Shown piece by piece: positions 28,436 through 37,586 of a stretch of 64,000 nucleotides of DNA. The translations under genes and the position numbers were made by a program. Source of the stretch: Candidatus Rhodoferax odensensis (GTDB lineage Bacteria > Pseudomonadota > Gammaproteobacteria > Burkholderiales > Burkholderiaceae_C); NCBI GenBank assembly GCA_016718405.1, contig JADKDJ010000033.1, forward strand, positions 186,001-250,000. The letters run 5' to 3'. The notes below the pieces were generated by a model. The model did not search any database. It was given only the letters and a program-made list of their open reading frames with translations, and was not told the DNA's origin. Each line of letters begins with the position of its first letter. The stretch's first letter is position 1.

Positions 28436-28879
28436 ATGTACGAACGCATTCTGGTCGCTACCGACGGATCGACCTTGTCCAAAAAAGCGGTCAACAGTGC
28501 CATCGCGATGGCCGCGCTGACTGGCGGCGAACTGGTCGCCCTCAAGGTCGTGCCGCGCTATCCGCAGAGCTACTTCGAGGGCGGCTTGGCCCTGCAGGTC
28601 AGCGAAGTCGCTCGGGTTGAAAAGCAGTGGGCGGAAGACGGGCAAGCAGTGGTGGATGCCGTGAAGAAGGCGGCGTTGGCCAAAGGCGTCACGACCAAAG
28701 CGGTCACGGTCAAGTCCGACATTGTTTCGGAGGCCATCATCTCGGCCGCAAAAAAGCACAAATGCGACTTGATCGTCATGGCCTCCCATGGTCGTCGCGG
28801 TATCAAGCGCTTATTGTTGGGCAGCGAGACCCAGCACGTGCTGACCCATTCACACGTGCCGGTATTGGTTCTTCGCTAG
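28436..28879 (+). CDS. Universal stress protein (UspA family)
   Basis: 147 residues, starting MYERILVATDGSTLS. The alpha/beta fold ends with DLIVMASHGRRGIKRLLLGS, close to the ATP-binding G-2x-G-9x-G(S/T) motif except that the first Gly is Ala. ATG at 28436 is preceded by GAGGAG. The ORF is open upstream to 28118, but that part is antisense to ccoI. The FNR-like box upstream suggests induction in low oxygen, as for Usp proteins next to cbb3 genes in other proteobacteria. Confidence 0.92.
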   Translation: MYERILVATDGSTLSKKAVNSAIAMAALTGGELVALKVVPRYPQSYFEGGLALQVSEVARVEKQWAEDGQAVVDAVKKAALAKGVTTKAVTVKSDIVSEAIISAAKKHKCDLIVMASHGRRGIKRLLLGSETQHVLTHSHVPVLVLR

Positions 28880-28928
28880 TCGCGCGCAGGGGTCAGTCGC
28901 CAGGCCGGCGTGACATGGACCCTAGGCT

Positions 28929-29990
28929 CTACAAAGCCTGAGACTGCGTGCTCGGTTCGGTGAAGCGCTGGCGAATCTCCAGGACCGCAGGCCACTGATC
29001 GAGAAACGCACCCACACACTGCGGATCGAAATGTGTACCGCTGTTCTCGCGCAGGTAGGCTGCGGCCTCGTCCAAGCTCCATGCCTTCTTGTAGGGGCGG
29101 TGCGAAGTCAGCGCATCAAACACGTCCGCCACTGCGACGATGCGGCTATACAGTGGGATGGCCTGCCCCACCAGCCCCTGGGGATAACCCGTGCCGTCGA
29201 ACTTCTCGTGGTGCCCCAGGGCAATCTCGGCGCCGGCTTGCAGTACTCGCGATGAACTGCCCTGCAGCAGATCGTGCCCATAGACGGCGTGTTGCTTCAT
29301 CACCTCGAACTCGCCCGGATCGAGTCGACCTGGCTTGAGCAAAATGGCGTCGGCGATCCCGACCTTGCCAATATCGTGCATGGGCGCCGCTTCAAGAATC
29401 AAATCGAGGTCCGCCGTTGGCAGCTTCATGGTCCAGGCAATCAACTGCGCGTAGTGCGCCATACGCAAAATGTGGGCGCCGGTCTCCGGGTCGCGGTATT
29501 CAGCCGCGCGAGACAAGCGCAGCACGGTCTCGCGTTCACGCTGCACAATCTCTGCCGTCGCCTTGCGCACCTCGTCGGCCAGCCAGGCGGCCCGGTCCGC
29601 CAGCTTGCGTTGCACATCGCTCAGATTGAGCATGTTCTGGGTGCGCGCCAGGAATTCGATCTTGTCGACCGGTTTGGTCAGGAAGTCGTTGGCGCCCACG
29701 TCGAGCGCGCGGTAACGCACCGGTTTCTGATCGCTGGCAGTCACCATCAACGCGGGAATGCCCTCTTTTCCAGCGGTGGCGCGGAACTGCCGGATGAAAT
29801 CGATGCCGTCAAGCTCCGGCATCATGTAGTCGACGATCAGCAAGTCAAAATCATGGGTACGGGCCCACTCAAGCGCCTCGGGCGCGCGCGCAAATGTGCT
29901 GGCCTCGCAGTCCCCCAGCTTCTTGACCAGCGCTGAGAACAGCGCCAGGTTGACCTCATTGTCATCAACAATCAGCACGTGGTGAGCCAT
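28929..29990 (-). CDS. Response regulator with HD-GYP phosphodiesterase domain
   Basis: 353 residues. N-terminal receiver (residues 1-120) with acid pocket DD at 9-10, phospho-acceptor Asp54 and Lys106 (TKP). The HD-GYP domain has HD at 205-206, HH at 260-261 and GTGYP at 266-270, all catalytic residues present. Such RpfG-type regulators hydrolyse c-di-GMP when phosphorylated. It is the last gene of a three-gene set with the hybrid kinase 18 bp upstream and the FIST protein. Confidence 0.92.
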   Translation of the reverse strand: MAHHVLIVDDNEVNLALFSALVKKLGDCEASTFARAPEALEWARTHDFDLLIVDYMMPELDGIDFIRQFRATAGKEGIPALMVTASDQKPVRYRALDVGANDFLTKPVDKIEFLARTQNMLNLSDVQRKLADRAAWLADEVRKATAEIVQRERETVLRLSRAAEYRDPETGAHILRMAHYAQLIAWTMKLPTADLDLILEAAPMHDIGKVGIADAILLKPGRLDPGEFEVMKQHAVYGHDLLQGSSSRVLQAGAEIALGHHEKFDGTGYPQGLVGQAIPLYSRIVAVADVFDALTSHRPYKKAWSLDEAAAYLRENSGTHFDPQCVGAFLDQWPAVLEIRQRFTEPSTQSQAL

Positions 29991-30008
29991 GGCGTCTTTC
30001 GATGTTGG

Positions 30009-32825
30009 TCAGTGTGAATCGGGCGGTCGCTGCTCGCTGCGGGCGCAAAGGGCCCGCACCAGGGCATTGACTTCAAGTATCAACTGTTGCGACAGCGCAC
30101 GGAAATGCTCGGCAGCGTCGCGCGTGGCCGCCAGTTCCAGGCGCTGGGCCAGTGCACGCGCGGGCTCGGCGCCGAACATGCCCAGCGTTCCCTTCAGGGC
30201 GTGGGCGCAGTGCAGCAGCGCGGCCGAGTCAGCCTCGCCCGATGCTCCCAGCGCGAGTTTGCCAGACTCCTGTGGCCACTGCGCCAGAAACGCCGCAGCA
30301 ATAATGTCAACCACTTCCTGGTCCACCTGCAGCAGCGCGGCAGCGTAGTCGAACGCGGCCTCCGCCCTGGTGCTGAGCCCATCCCTCTCGGGCCCAATGG
30401 ACGCCTGCAGTTCGGATCGAGCGCGCGCCACCTCGCCGAGCATCTGCCGCAACTTGCGGGCCTTGATCGGTTTGGCAATGTAGTCATCCATGCCCGCCTG
30501 CAAACACTGGCGTCGATCACCGGGGGAGGCGTTGGCGGTCATGGCAATCACATGGGTGTGATGGTCGGGCTGCTGCGCCCTTAGCTGCCGCGTGGTCTGC
30601 AGGCCATCGAGTTGCGGCATCATCATGTCCATCAACACAACGTCAAAACGCCTCGCCGACAGGAGCGCCAGTGCTTGTACGCCATCATTCGCCAATTCAA
30701 CGGTGTGCCCCCAGCGGCGCAGCAGCGTTGACGCCAGCTTCTGGTTGATCGGGTTGTCCTCAACCAACAGCACCTGCAAGGAACCCTGCTCTTCGCGCAG
30801 CGAGTGGCGCGTGATCAAGGGCTCGCGATGGGGTTCGCGCAGGTTCAGAATGCGCGTCAGGGCCAGCAGCAGTTCATCGCGCGCGATGGGTTTGGACAAG
30901 TAGCCCGCAAAGCCACGTTCACGGGAAGACTGGGCATCGCCCTTGAGACCGGCCGAGGACAACATCACCATCGGCAGCTTGGCGCAACACGGCAACTCGC
31001 GCAAGCGCCCAGCGGTCTCGAAACCGTCAAGCCCAGGCATGCTCGCGTCAATCAACGCCAGGTCAAAGCGCGGCGCATCGGCACTTTGGGACCGCAGCAA
31101 CGCCAGCGCTGCGGCGCCCGACTCAACTGCCGACACAATCACGTCGACGCCTTCAAGCATTCGACTCAGCCAGGTGCGATTGTCGGCATTGTCGTCAATC
31201 ACCAGCATACGTTGACCGGCCAGCTCCGCTATCAGCGGCCCACCGGTCTGGAATTGCGAGTCCAGCGCGAAGCCCAGCATGAACTGGAACACGCTGCCTT
31301 CGCCCACCACGCTGTCGACCCAGATTCGCCCACCCATCGCCTCGAGCAAGCGCGCCGAAATCGTCAGCCCCAGGCCAGTCCCACCATAGACGCGGGTAAT
31401 GGAGCTGTCTTGCTGGGCAAACGCCTCAAAGATCGCGCCCAGCTTGTCCGGCGCAATGCCGATGCCGGTGTCGCGCACGGAGAACTTCAAGTCGCAGTGC
31501 CCACCACCGATAGCCAAGGTGGACACCGTCAGCACCACCTCGCCGCGCTCGGTGAACTTGATCGCGTTACCCAGCAAGTTGAGCAGAACCTGGCGCAAAC
31601 GTCCGGGATCCCCGAGCACATGCAAGGGTACGTCTGACTCGATCTCGCTAAGCAACTTGACGCCCTTGCGATGGGCCTCGAATGCAACCGTCTTGATGGC
31701 GTCGCTCACCAGTCGCCCCAGGTCAAACGCTATCGTCTCGACCACCACCTTGCCCGCCTCGATCTTGGAGAAATCAAGGATGTCATTGATAACCCGCAAC
31801 AGTGCCGTGGCCGACGTCTGCACGACCTCAAGGTACTCGCGTTGCACCGAGTCCAGATCGGTGTCAAGCGCCAGCTCGGTCATTCCAATGATGCCATTCA
31901 TGGGGGTTCGAATCTCATGGCTCATGTTGGCCAGGAAGTCCGACTTGGCACGGCTGGCCGCTTCGGCCGCGTCGCGGGCCAGACGCAACTCTTCCGAGGC
32001 CAGACGCTCGGCGCTGACGTCCTGCCAGATCCCGGTAAACACGGTTGCGCCGTCCTCTGCCAAATCGAGCTCGGGAATGGCCTCTCCGCGAATCCAGCGC
32101 CGCTCGCCATCCGGCAAAGTAATTTCGAACTCGTCGCGCCACGGCACGCGCAGGCGCACCGCCTCAAAAACGCCCCCCAAAACACGCTGACGCTCGGGTT
32201 CAAGCAACTGTGCCGAGGCCAGGTCAGAATTTTCGAGCAATGCAGCGCGGTCAATTCCGCGCACCGCTTGTACCCGGTCCGACAGAAAAGTGAAGTCAAT
32301 TCGACCGGCGCGAACCCGCCACTGGAACACAGCGCCCGGCACGGAATTGGCAATCCGGCGCACACGCGCCTCAGCCTGCTGCAATGCAGCTTCCATGCGC
32401 TGACGTTTCGCCATGTCGGCACGAATCGCCGCGCCCAGGTCGGCCATCAGCACCGAGAGCGTCTCCAGGCTGCTGTGCGTGGTCGGCGCCGGGTCGCCGC
32501 CCAGCGATGTCAGCAAGCTGGCGGCGGTGGCGCGCAGTGATTCGATGGCCCGCAGCCGACCTTCCAACTCACCACGCAAACGGTTGTTGGCTTGGGTCAA
32601 CTCGGTCGAGCTGAGTTGCAGGCTGCGGGTCTTGAGTTCGAGGTCCCGATCGCTTTGGCCGTAGGCATCGTCCACTCGATCCAGGAATGCGCGCAAGCCA
32701 GCCAGTACATTTGCCGCCTGGGGCGAATGCCCGGTCGTTGGCACCAGCTCTTGCAGCACCGCATCGAGTTGCGCGGGGTCCACGCCCAGCAGGCGTTTGA
32801 CTTGGCGGGCGAGGAGCTTGTGCAT
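30009..32825 (-). CDS. Hybrid sensor histidine kinase (PAS-HisKA-HATPase-REC-REC-HPt)
   Basis: 938 residues. Coiled-coil-rich N-terminus (1-150), PAS domain (about 155-275), HisKA with His303 (NMSHEIRTP), HATPase_c with DTGIGI and GGTGLGL (about 415-530). First receiver with Asp593 and second with Asp733, then an HPt domain with His875 (AHALKG). No transmembrane helix is seen, so it senses a cytoplasmic signal. All phosphorelay residues are intact: His303 to Asp593/Asp733 to His875, from which the HD-GYP regulator encoded 18 bp downstream is a likely target. The FIST protein encoded 22 bp upstream is a plausible sensory partner. Confidence 0.92.
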   Translation of the reverse strand: MHKLLARQVKRLLGVDPAQLDAVLQELVPTTGHSPQAANVLAGLRAFLDRVDDAYGQSDRDLELKTRSLQLSSTELTQANNRLRGELEGRLRAIESLRATAASLLTSLGGDPAPTTHSSLETLSVLMADLGAAIRADMAKRQRMEAALQQAEARVRRIANSVPGAVFQWRVRAGRIDFTFLSDRVQAVRGIDRAALLENSDLASAQLLEPERQRVLGGVFEAVRLRVPWRDEFEITLPDGERRWIRGEAIPELDLAEDGATVFTGIWQDVSAERLASEELRLARDAAEAASRAKSDFLANMSHEIRTPMNGIIGMTELALDTDLDSVQREYLEVVQTSATALLRVINDILDFSKIEAGKVVVETIAFDLGRLVSDAIKTVAFEAHRKGVKLLSEIESDVPLHVLGDPGRLRQVLLNLLGNAIKFTERGEVVLTVSTLAIGGGHCDLKFSVRDTGIGIAPDKLGAIFEAFAQQDSSITRVYGGTGLGLTISARLLEAMGGRIWVDSVVGEGSVFQFMLGFALDSQFQTGGPLIAELAGQRMLVIDDNADNRTWLSRMLEGVDVIVSAVESGAAALALLRSQSADAPRFDLALIDASMPGLDGFETAGRLRELPCCAKLPMVMLSSAGLKGDAQSSRERGFAGYLSKPIARDELLLALTRILNLREPHREPLITRHSLREEQGSLQVLLVEDNPINQKLASTLLRRWGHTVELANDGVQALALLSARRFDVVLMDMMMPQLDGLQTTRQLRAQQPDHHTHVIAMTANASPGDRRQCLQAGMDDYIAKPIKARKLRQMLGEVARARSELQASIGPERDGLSTRAEAAFDYAAALLQVDQEVVDIIAAAFLAQWPQESGKLALGASGEADSAALLHCAHALKGTLGMFGAEPARALAQRLELAATRDAAEHFRALSQQLILEVNALVRALCARSEQRPPDSH

Positions 32826-32847
32826 CTGCGGGTGTGCCTATGCGCGC

Positions 32848-33984
32848 TCAGGCCTCGGCCAGGTAACTTACGGTCATGGTCTGGTTATGCAACTTGCAAT
32901 CCACGCCGCGGCTGAAGGGGCTGATCTCGCCATACGAATAGAAGCCCGCAAGCAGCGCGCCTTGACCGAACACCGCGGCGACGGCTTCCACTTCTTCATC
33001 GACACGTCCACCCATCACCAGTTTGCGTCCCACACAGCTGACCAACAACGCCAGGCCTTGCCCCGCGTGGGTCCCCATCCGCTGCGCCGCCTGGGCCGCC
33101 GCCTCAGCGCCGTCCACCAGTGCGTTGGTGCTTGCATGCATCAGGCGCAGGTAGCCATCGGGCTCGATATCACCAGCCAGTGTCAGGCTGCCACGCAGCT
33201 CATCTACCCCCAGGATGGTACGAATCAGCCCCACCTCATTGTGGTCAGCGCCCAACATGGCAAAGGGAAACAACAAGCCCGAAGCGGGCAGGTCTTTGGC
33301 ATAGTCGCCCAAGTAGCGTTTGTAGACATCGAGCACCGGTTCGCCGTCGAGCTCCAACAATACGTTGCCCTCACAACGCGTCACCTTGCGGGCGGGTCCA
33401 AACGGTGACCAGCCGCCAAACGAGCCGTGCGAGAAGACCAGGTGCTCGCCATAGAAACCAACGCAAACCAGGCTATCGCTGGTCAGCCCGGTATCGTCAA
33501 GCACCCAGGTTTGCTTGAACGCCCCGCCATCACCCGCCAGACCCCCGGTGATGGGCACGTTTACACCAATGACATCGGTCATGCCGACCAGCAGCGCACT
33601 GCCATTGATCTGCACGCCTTGGCCCAGCACCAGCACGGCACGCAAGCCCGCTGGTGGCAGGGCTTGCGCCAAGCGGCGCCCCGCGGCGAGAGAATCATCC
33701 ATGCTCTGCAGGCGCGTCGTGGCCAGTGCAAGCTGCGTGTGCTCGAAGTGAATGGCGGTGACCACGCATGTTCCATCGGTCACGCCGTCGGTCGAAATCT
33801 CGCCGGCCGTCGAGCAACCCACCCGATGCGCCTTGGCGAAGACATCGGCCAGGCTCTTGCTGCAGGCCTTCATCAGGGATTCGGCGCCAAACACCAGCAC
33901 CAACTGGGGAGCGATTGCTGCTAAGGGCGCGAGTGCCGCCGCGAGGGTGGAGGTGTCTTGCAAGACGGTCTGCGCTACTTTCAC
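32848..33984 (-). CDS. FIST-domain (FIST_N/FIST_C) signal-transduction protein
   Basis: 378 residues from GTG at 33984, which has a GAGGAG 7 nt upstream; the frame is open 18 codons further but without a signal. FIST_N spans about residues 10-215 (LVLVFGAESL, GCSTAGEI, GVNVPITGGLAGDG) and FIST_C follows, with the family motif GLALLVSCVGRKLVMG and GFYSYGEISPF. FIST proteins are thought to sense small molecules such as amino acids or, in NosP-type members, NO through haem. A haem-ligating residue is not obvious here. It is first in the operon with the hybrid kinase and HD-GYP regulator, so the module probably passes a cytoplasmic cue to c-di-GMP hydrolysis (inference). Confidence 0.85.
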   Translation of the reverse strand: MKVAQTVLQDTSTLAAALAPLAAIAPQLVLVFGAESLMKACSKSLADVFAKAHRVGCSTAGEISTDGVTDGTCVVTAIHFEHTQLALATTRLQSMDDSLAAGRRLAQALPPAGLRAVLVLGQGVQINGSALLVGMTDVIGVNVPITGGLAGDGGAFKQTWVLDDTGLTSDSLVCVGFYGEHLVFSHGSFGGWSPFGPARKVTRCEGNVLLELDGEPVLDVYKRYLGDYAKDLPASGLLFPFAMLGADHNEVGLIRTILGVDELRGSLTLAGDIEPDGYLRLMHASTNALVDGAEAAAQAAQRMGTHAGQGLALLVSCVGRKLVMGGRVDEEVEAVAAVFGQGALLAGFYSYGEISPFSRGVDCKLHNQTMTVSYLAEA

Positions 33985-34095
33985 GGCTACGCTCCTCTTT
34001 TGTGCCAAACCAGCATTCTCAGCATGATAGCCCGCCACGCCGCCGAAACGCCATTTTGCCGCCAGACCCGACGGGACCCCGTGGCCAGTGCCGCC

Positions 34096-35664
34096 TCAGG
34101 GGCCGTGAAAGGTCTGCGAGTACTGCTCGCGCAGCAGGCCCTTCTGCACCTTGCCCATGGCGTTGCGCGGCAGGTCGTCAACGACGAAACACTGCTTGGG
34201 GATCTTGAAGTTCGCCAGTGTCGACTTCAATGCGGCAATGATCACCAATGGATTCAGGTCACACCCCGGCTTGGCGACCACCAGCGCGACCCCCACTTCG
34301 CCGAAGTCGGCTTGCGGCACCCCCACGACCGCGCTTTCAGCCACCCCTGGCATCTCGTTGATGCAGGCCTCAATCTCGGCCGGATAGACGTTGTAACCAC
34401 CACTGATGATGAGGTCCTTGCTGCGGCCGACGATCGTCACATAGCCCTGTGCATCGATCTTGCCAACGTCGCCGGTTCTGAAGTAGCCATCAGCGGTAAA
34501 TTCCTCGCTTGTCTTCTCAGGCATGCGCCAGTAGCCCTTGAACACATTGGGCCCCTTGACCTCGATACCCCCGATACTGCCCACCGGCACGCTGGCGCCA
34601 GCGTCATCGCAGACGCGCACGCTCACGCCAGGCAGCGGCAGGCCAACCGTGCCCCCACGACGCTCGCCGTGTACGGCAAAGTAGGGATTGGAAGTAAGCA
34701 TGACCGTCTCGCTCATGCCATAGCGTTCCAGAATGGTGTGCCCGGTGCGCGCGCGCCAGGCATCAAAGGTATCGATCAGCATCGGCGCCGAGCCGGAAAC
34801 AAACAGCCGCATGCCCTGCGCCGCTTCGCGATTGAGGCTTGGCTCGGCCAGCAGGCGCACATACATCGTGGGTACGCCCATGAACACGGTCGCGCGGCGC
34901 ATCGCCTGCGGGACCAACTTGGGATCAAAGTGAGACAGCCAGAGCATCTTGCTGCCATTGAGCAAGGCCCCGTGAATGGCGACAAACAGGCCATGCACAT
35001 GGAAGATCGGCAGGGCATGGATCAGCACGTCCCCGCCCTGCTCGGCATTGCGCCATCCCCAATAGTCCTTGAGCACCTGCGCGTTGCTCAGCATGTTGCC
35101 ATGTGTCAGCATGGCGCCCTTGCTGCGCCCGGTGGTGCCACTGGTGTAGATGATCACACCCAGGTCGTCGGGCTGACTGTGAACCACGGCGTGCTGGTCC
35201 GAGCAGTGTGCGGCACGCTGCAGCAGTGACCCACTGCGGTCGTCGTCCAGGGTGAAGACATGGCCGGTACCCGCTGTAAACGAGAGCTTGCTGACCCAAC
35301 CGAAATTGCGCGTAGTACAGACCACCACCGACGGTTGCGCGTTGTCGATGAAGTATTCGATCTCGGCGCGTTGGTACGCGGTATTGAGCGGCAGGAAAAC
35401 ATAGCCCGCGCGCAGCGTCGCCAAGTACAACAGCATCGCTTCGACCGACTTGTCGACCTGCACCGCAATCCGCGCACCCGTGGGTAACTCCAACGAGCCC
35501 AGCAGATTGGCCAGCATGGCCGAAGCACGCTCCAGGTCGCGCCAACTGTAGAACAAACCGTTGTCGGTCTCAACCGCCACGCCGTCCAGGTCCGCCGGAA
35601 AAGCCGCACGCAAGGCGGCATACAGATTGCTGTTGATCGATGGGTGCAGGTTCGAAACAGTCAT
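34096..35664 (-). CDS. Acyl-CoA synthetase, malonyl-CoA synthetase (MatB)-like
   Basis: 522 residues of the ANL superfamily. P-loop YTSGTTGRSKG at 173-183, A5 motif RYGMSETVML, YFRTGDVG, and the C-terminal lysine in PRNAMGKVQK near 505 for adenylation. Length and the GTVGLPLPGV/GSIGGIEVKGPNVFKGYW pattern are like MatB, which ligates malonate to CoA. An enoyl-CoA hydratase and a Bug-type binding protein upstream fit a dicarboxylate or small-acid utilisation operon. Other short or branched acids remain possible, as no arginine signature can be assigned with certainty by eye. Confidence 0.75.
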   Translation of the reverse strand: MTVSNLHPSINSNLYAALRAAFPADLDGVAVETDNGLFYSWRDLERASAMLANLLGSLELPTGARIAVQVDKSVEAMLLYLATLRAGYVFLPLNTAYQRAEIEYFIDNAQPSVVVCTTRNFGWVSKLSFTAGTGHVFTLDDDRSGSLLQRAAHCSDQHAVVHSQPDDLGVIIYTSGTTGRSKGAMLTHGNMLSNAQVLKDYWGWRNAEQGGDVLIHALPIFHVHGLFVAIHGALLNGSKMLWLSHFDPKLVPQAMRRATVFMGVPTMYVRLLAEPSLNREAAQGMRLFVSGSAPMLIDTFDAWRARTGHTILERYGMSETVMLTSNPYFAVHGERRGGTVGLPLPGVSVRVCDDAGASVPVGSIGGIEVKGPNVFKGYWRMPEKTSEEFTADGYFRTGDVGKIDAQGYVTIVGRSKDLIISGGYNVYPAEIEACINEMPGVAESAVVGVPQADFGEVGVALVVAKPGCDLNPLVIIAALKSTLANFKIPKQCFVVDDLPRNAMGKVQKGLLREQYSQTFHGP

Positions 35665-35682
35665 GGCTTGAGCGGCACAAGT

Positions 35683-36483
35683 TCAGAAGCGGGGTTGGCG
35701 TTTGCCAATGAAGGCCATGATGCCTTCGCGATGTTCGTCGGAATTGGCGTAGGCGTAGGGGGTGCGGAGCACATCTGCTACCAAATGAATAGCTGACGAC
35801 GACAGCAGGTCATCGCCGCAGCCCGCATTCAGCGCACGCAAGGTCTGTTTGTTCAGGCGCGCAGCCTGGGGCGCCAGTGCGGCAACACGCAGGGAGGTAT
35901 CCCGCGCATCATGCGCCACCCGATCATCCGCAACAACCCGGCTCAGGAACCCGCGCGTCGCCATTTCGACAGCGTCAAAGACGGCCGCCTCCAGCAACAT
36001 CTGGCGTGCCGTCATCGCGCCGAGTTCTCGTGTCACCAACGCGGCCTCACGCGGTGCCATCGGGAACCCGAGCTTCGCGATCGGGGCTCCGAAGCGAGCC
36101 GATTGGCTGGCAATACGAATGTCACAACAGCTGGCAATCTCGACCCCCGCACCCATGCAGTGGCCCTCGATCTGCGCAATGATCGGCACATCGCAGCCCA
36201 ACATGGCCTGCAGTCCACCCCACACCTCGTCTTCGTGAAACGCTCGCAAGGTGGTTTCCTCGAATCGAAACGCCGTGTATTCCGAGATATCACCCCCGGC
36301 GCAGAAGTGCGCATCGCGCCCACGCACCACCACACAGCGCAGACTGGCGCTGACCTGTACCGCTTCAAACACTGATCGCAAGTCACGCCACATTGCACGC
36401 GACATCGCGTTGAACTTGCCCGGGTGGCTGATGGTGACCCAGCCCACGGCACCGACTTGCTCAAATTCAATGGTGCCCGTCAC
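35683..36483 (-). CDS. Enoyl-CoA hydratase/isomerase family protein
   Basis: 266 residues from GTG at 36483, with GGAAG 7 nt upstream. Crotonase fold: FCAGGDISEY forms the first oxyanion-hole part and IEGHCMGAGVEIASCCDIRIAS the second. The position of the usual catalytic Glu in the second half carries GFPMAPREAALVTRELG, so one acidic residue is retained and the exact activity (hydratase, isomerase or decarboxylase) is open. It lies 18 bp before the MatB-like ligase and is likely cotranscribed with it. Confidence 0.82.
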   Translation of the reverse strand: MTGTIEFEQVGAVGWVTISHPGKFNAMSRAMWRDLRSVFEAVQVSASLRCVVVRGRDAHFCAGGDISEYTAFRFEETTLRAFHEDEVWGGLQAMLGCDVPIIAQIEGHCMGAGVEIASCCDIRIASQSARFGAPIAKLGFPMAPREAALVTRELGAMTARQMLLEAAVFDAVEMATRGFLSRVVADDRVAHDARDTSLRVAALAPQAARLNKQTLRALNAGCGDDLLSSSAIHLVADVLRTPYAYANSDEHREGIMAFIGKRQPRF

Positions 36484-36570
36484 TGGCGTTCTTCCTTACT
36501 ACGCACTGCAGTGCGAGTTTGCTTGAGGCGAGGCGCATGCCTGATCGATGTCACGGTATGACAAGCGCCA

Positions 36571-37554
36571 TCAATCCAGTTTGGCACCCGACGCCTTGAC
36601 CACCGCGGCCCAGCGCTTTACTTCGGCACCCACAAACGTGCCAAACTGAGCCGGCGTCAGATTACCAAACTCCGCGCCGTTGCTGGCCCAGATGGCCTTG
36701 ATCTCATCAGTGGCCAGTGCGCGACGCAGTTCGTCCACGATGCGCGTCTGCACCTCGGGCGGCGTACCTTTGGGCGCCCACAAGCCGTACCAGGTGGTCA
36801 CGGTGTAATCCGGCAAGCCAAGCTCAGCGGCGCACGGCACTTCCGGAAACGCTGGGTTGCGCTTGAGCCCCGACACCATCAGTGCCCTAATGCGTCCGCC
36901 CTTGATATGGGCAGCCGACGAACCGAGGCCATCGAACATCATGTCAACGTTGCCCACAATCAGGTCTTGCAACGCCGGACCGGCACCCCGGTACGGGATA
37001 TGGGTGATGAAGGTCTTGGTCTGCTGCTTGAACAGCTCACCCGCAAGATGGTGCGAGGTACCACTGCCGGCGGAACCATAGTTCATGCGACCGGGGTTCT
37101 TGCGTACCTGCTCCAGGAAAGCCTTGAAGTCACCCGGCACCAACTTCGGGTTGACCACCAGCACTTGCGGCACGTTAGCCAACAGCGCCAAGGGGATCAA
37201 GTCCGCGGTAATGTCGTAGTCCAGCCTGGGATACATCGAAGGCGCGATAGCGTGGTGAACCGCGCCCATGAACAGCGTATAGCCATCGGGCGCCGCCCGG
37301 GCCGCGATGCTGGCGCCCACCGTGCCGCCCGCTCCGCCACGATTGTCGATAACGAGTTGTTTGCCCGTCAACTTGGCAAACTGCGCCGCCAGTGGCCGTG
37401 CAAAGGCGTCGGTACCACCACCCGCAGGAAATGGCACGATCACCGTCACCGGCTTGGTCGGCCAACTGGCCTGCGCCGAACTACCCAACCAAGGACTCGC
37501 CAGCGCCGCACCTGCGACGCGCAACACGTCTCGCCGATTCAGATTCACCGTCAT
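36571..37554 (-). CDS. Tripartite tricarboxylate transporter-type substrate-binding protein (Bug family)
   Basis: 327 residues from ATG at 37554, which follows GGGAGG; the longer upstream frame has no signal. The signal peptide has a twin-arginine-like NRRDVLR and a hydrophobic stretch ending SSAQA. The mature part shows Bug landmarks: WPTKPVTVIVPFPAGGGTDAFAR, NRGGAGGTVGA, APDGYT and GTSHHLAGELF. Bug proteins are periplasmic scavengers for small carboxylates. No TctA/TctB membrane genes are nearby. Last sense partner of the ligase-hydratase set, consistent with uptake or sensing of the acid those enzymes use. Confidence 0.9.
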   Translation of the reverse strand: MTVNLNRRDVLRVAGAALASPWLGSSAQASWPTKPVTVIVPFPAGGGTDAFARPLAAQFAKLTGKQLVIDNRGGAGGTVGASIAARAAPDGYTLFMGAVHHAIAPSMYPRLDYDITADLIPLALLANVPQVLVVNPKLVPGDFKAFLEQVRKNPGRMNYGSAGSGTSHHLAGELFKQQTKTFITHIPYRGAGPALQDLIVGNVDMMFDGLGSSAAHIKGGRIRALMVSGLKRNPAFPEVPCAAELGLPDYTVTTWYGLWAPKGTPPEVQTRIVDELRRALATDEIKAIWASNGAEFGNLTPAQFGTFVGAEVKRWAAVVKASGAKLD

Positions 37555-37586
37555 GATGCCTCCCCTGTTTGTCCATACCTGCCGCG

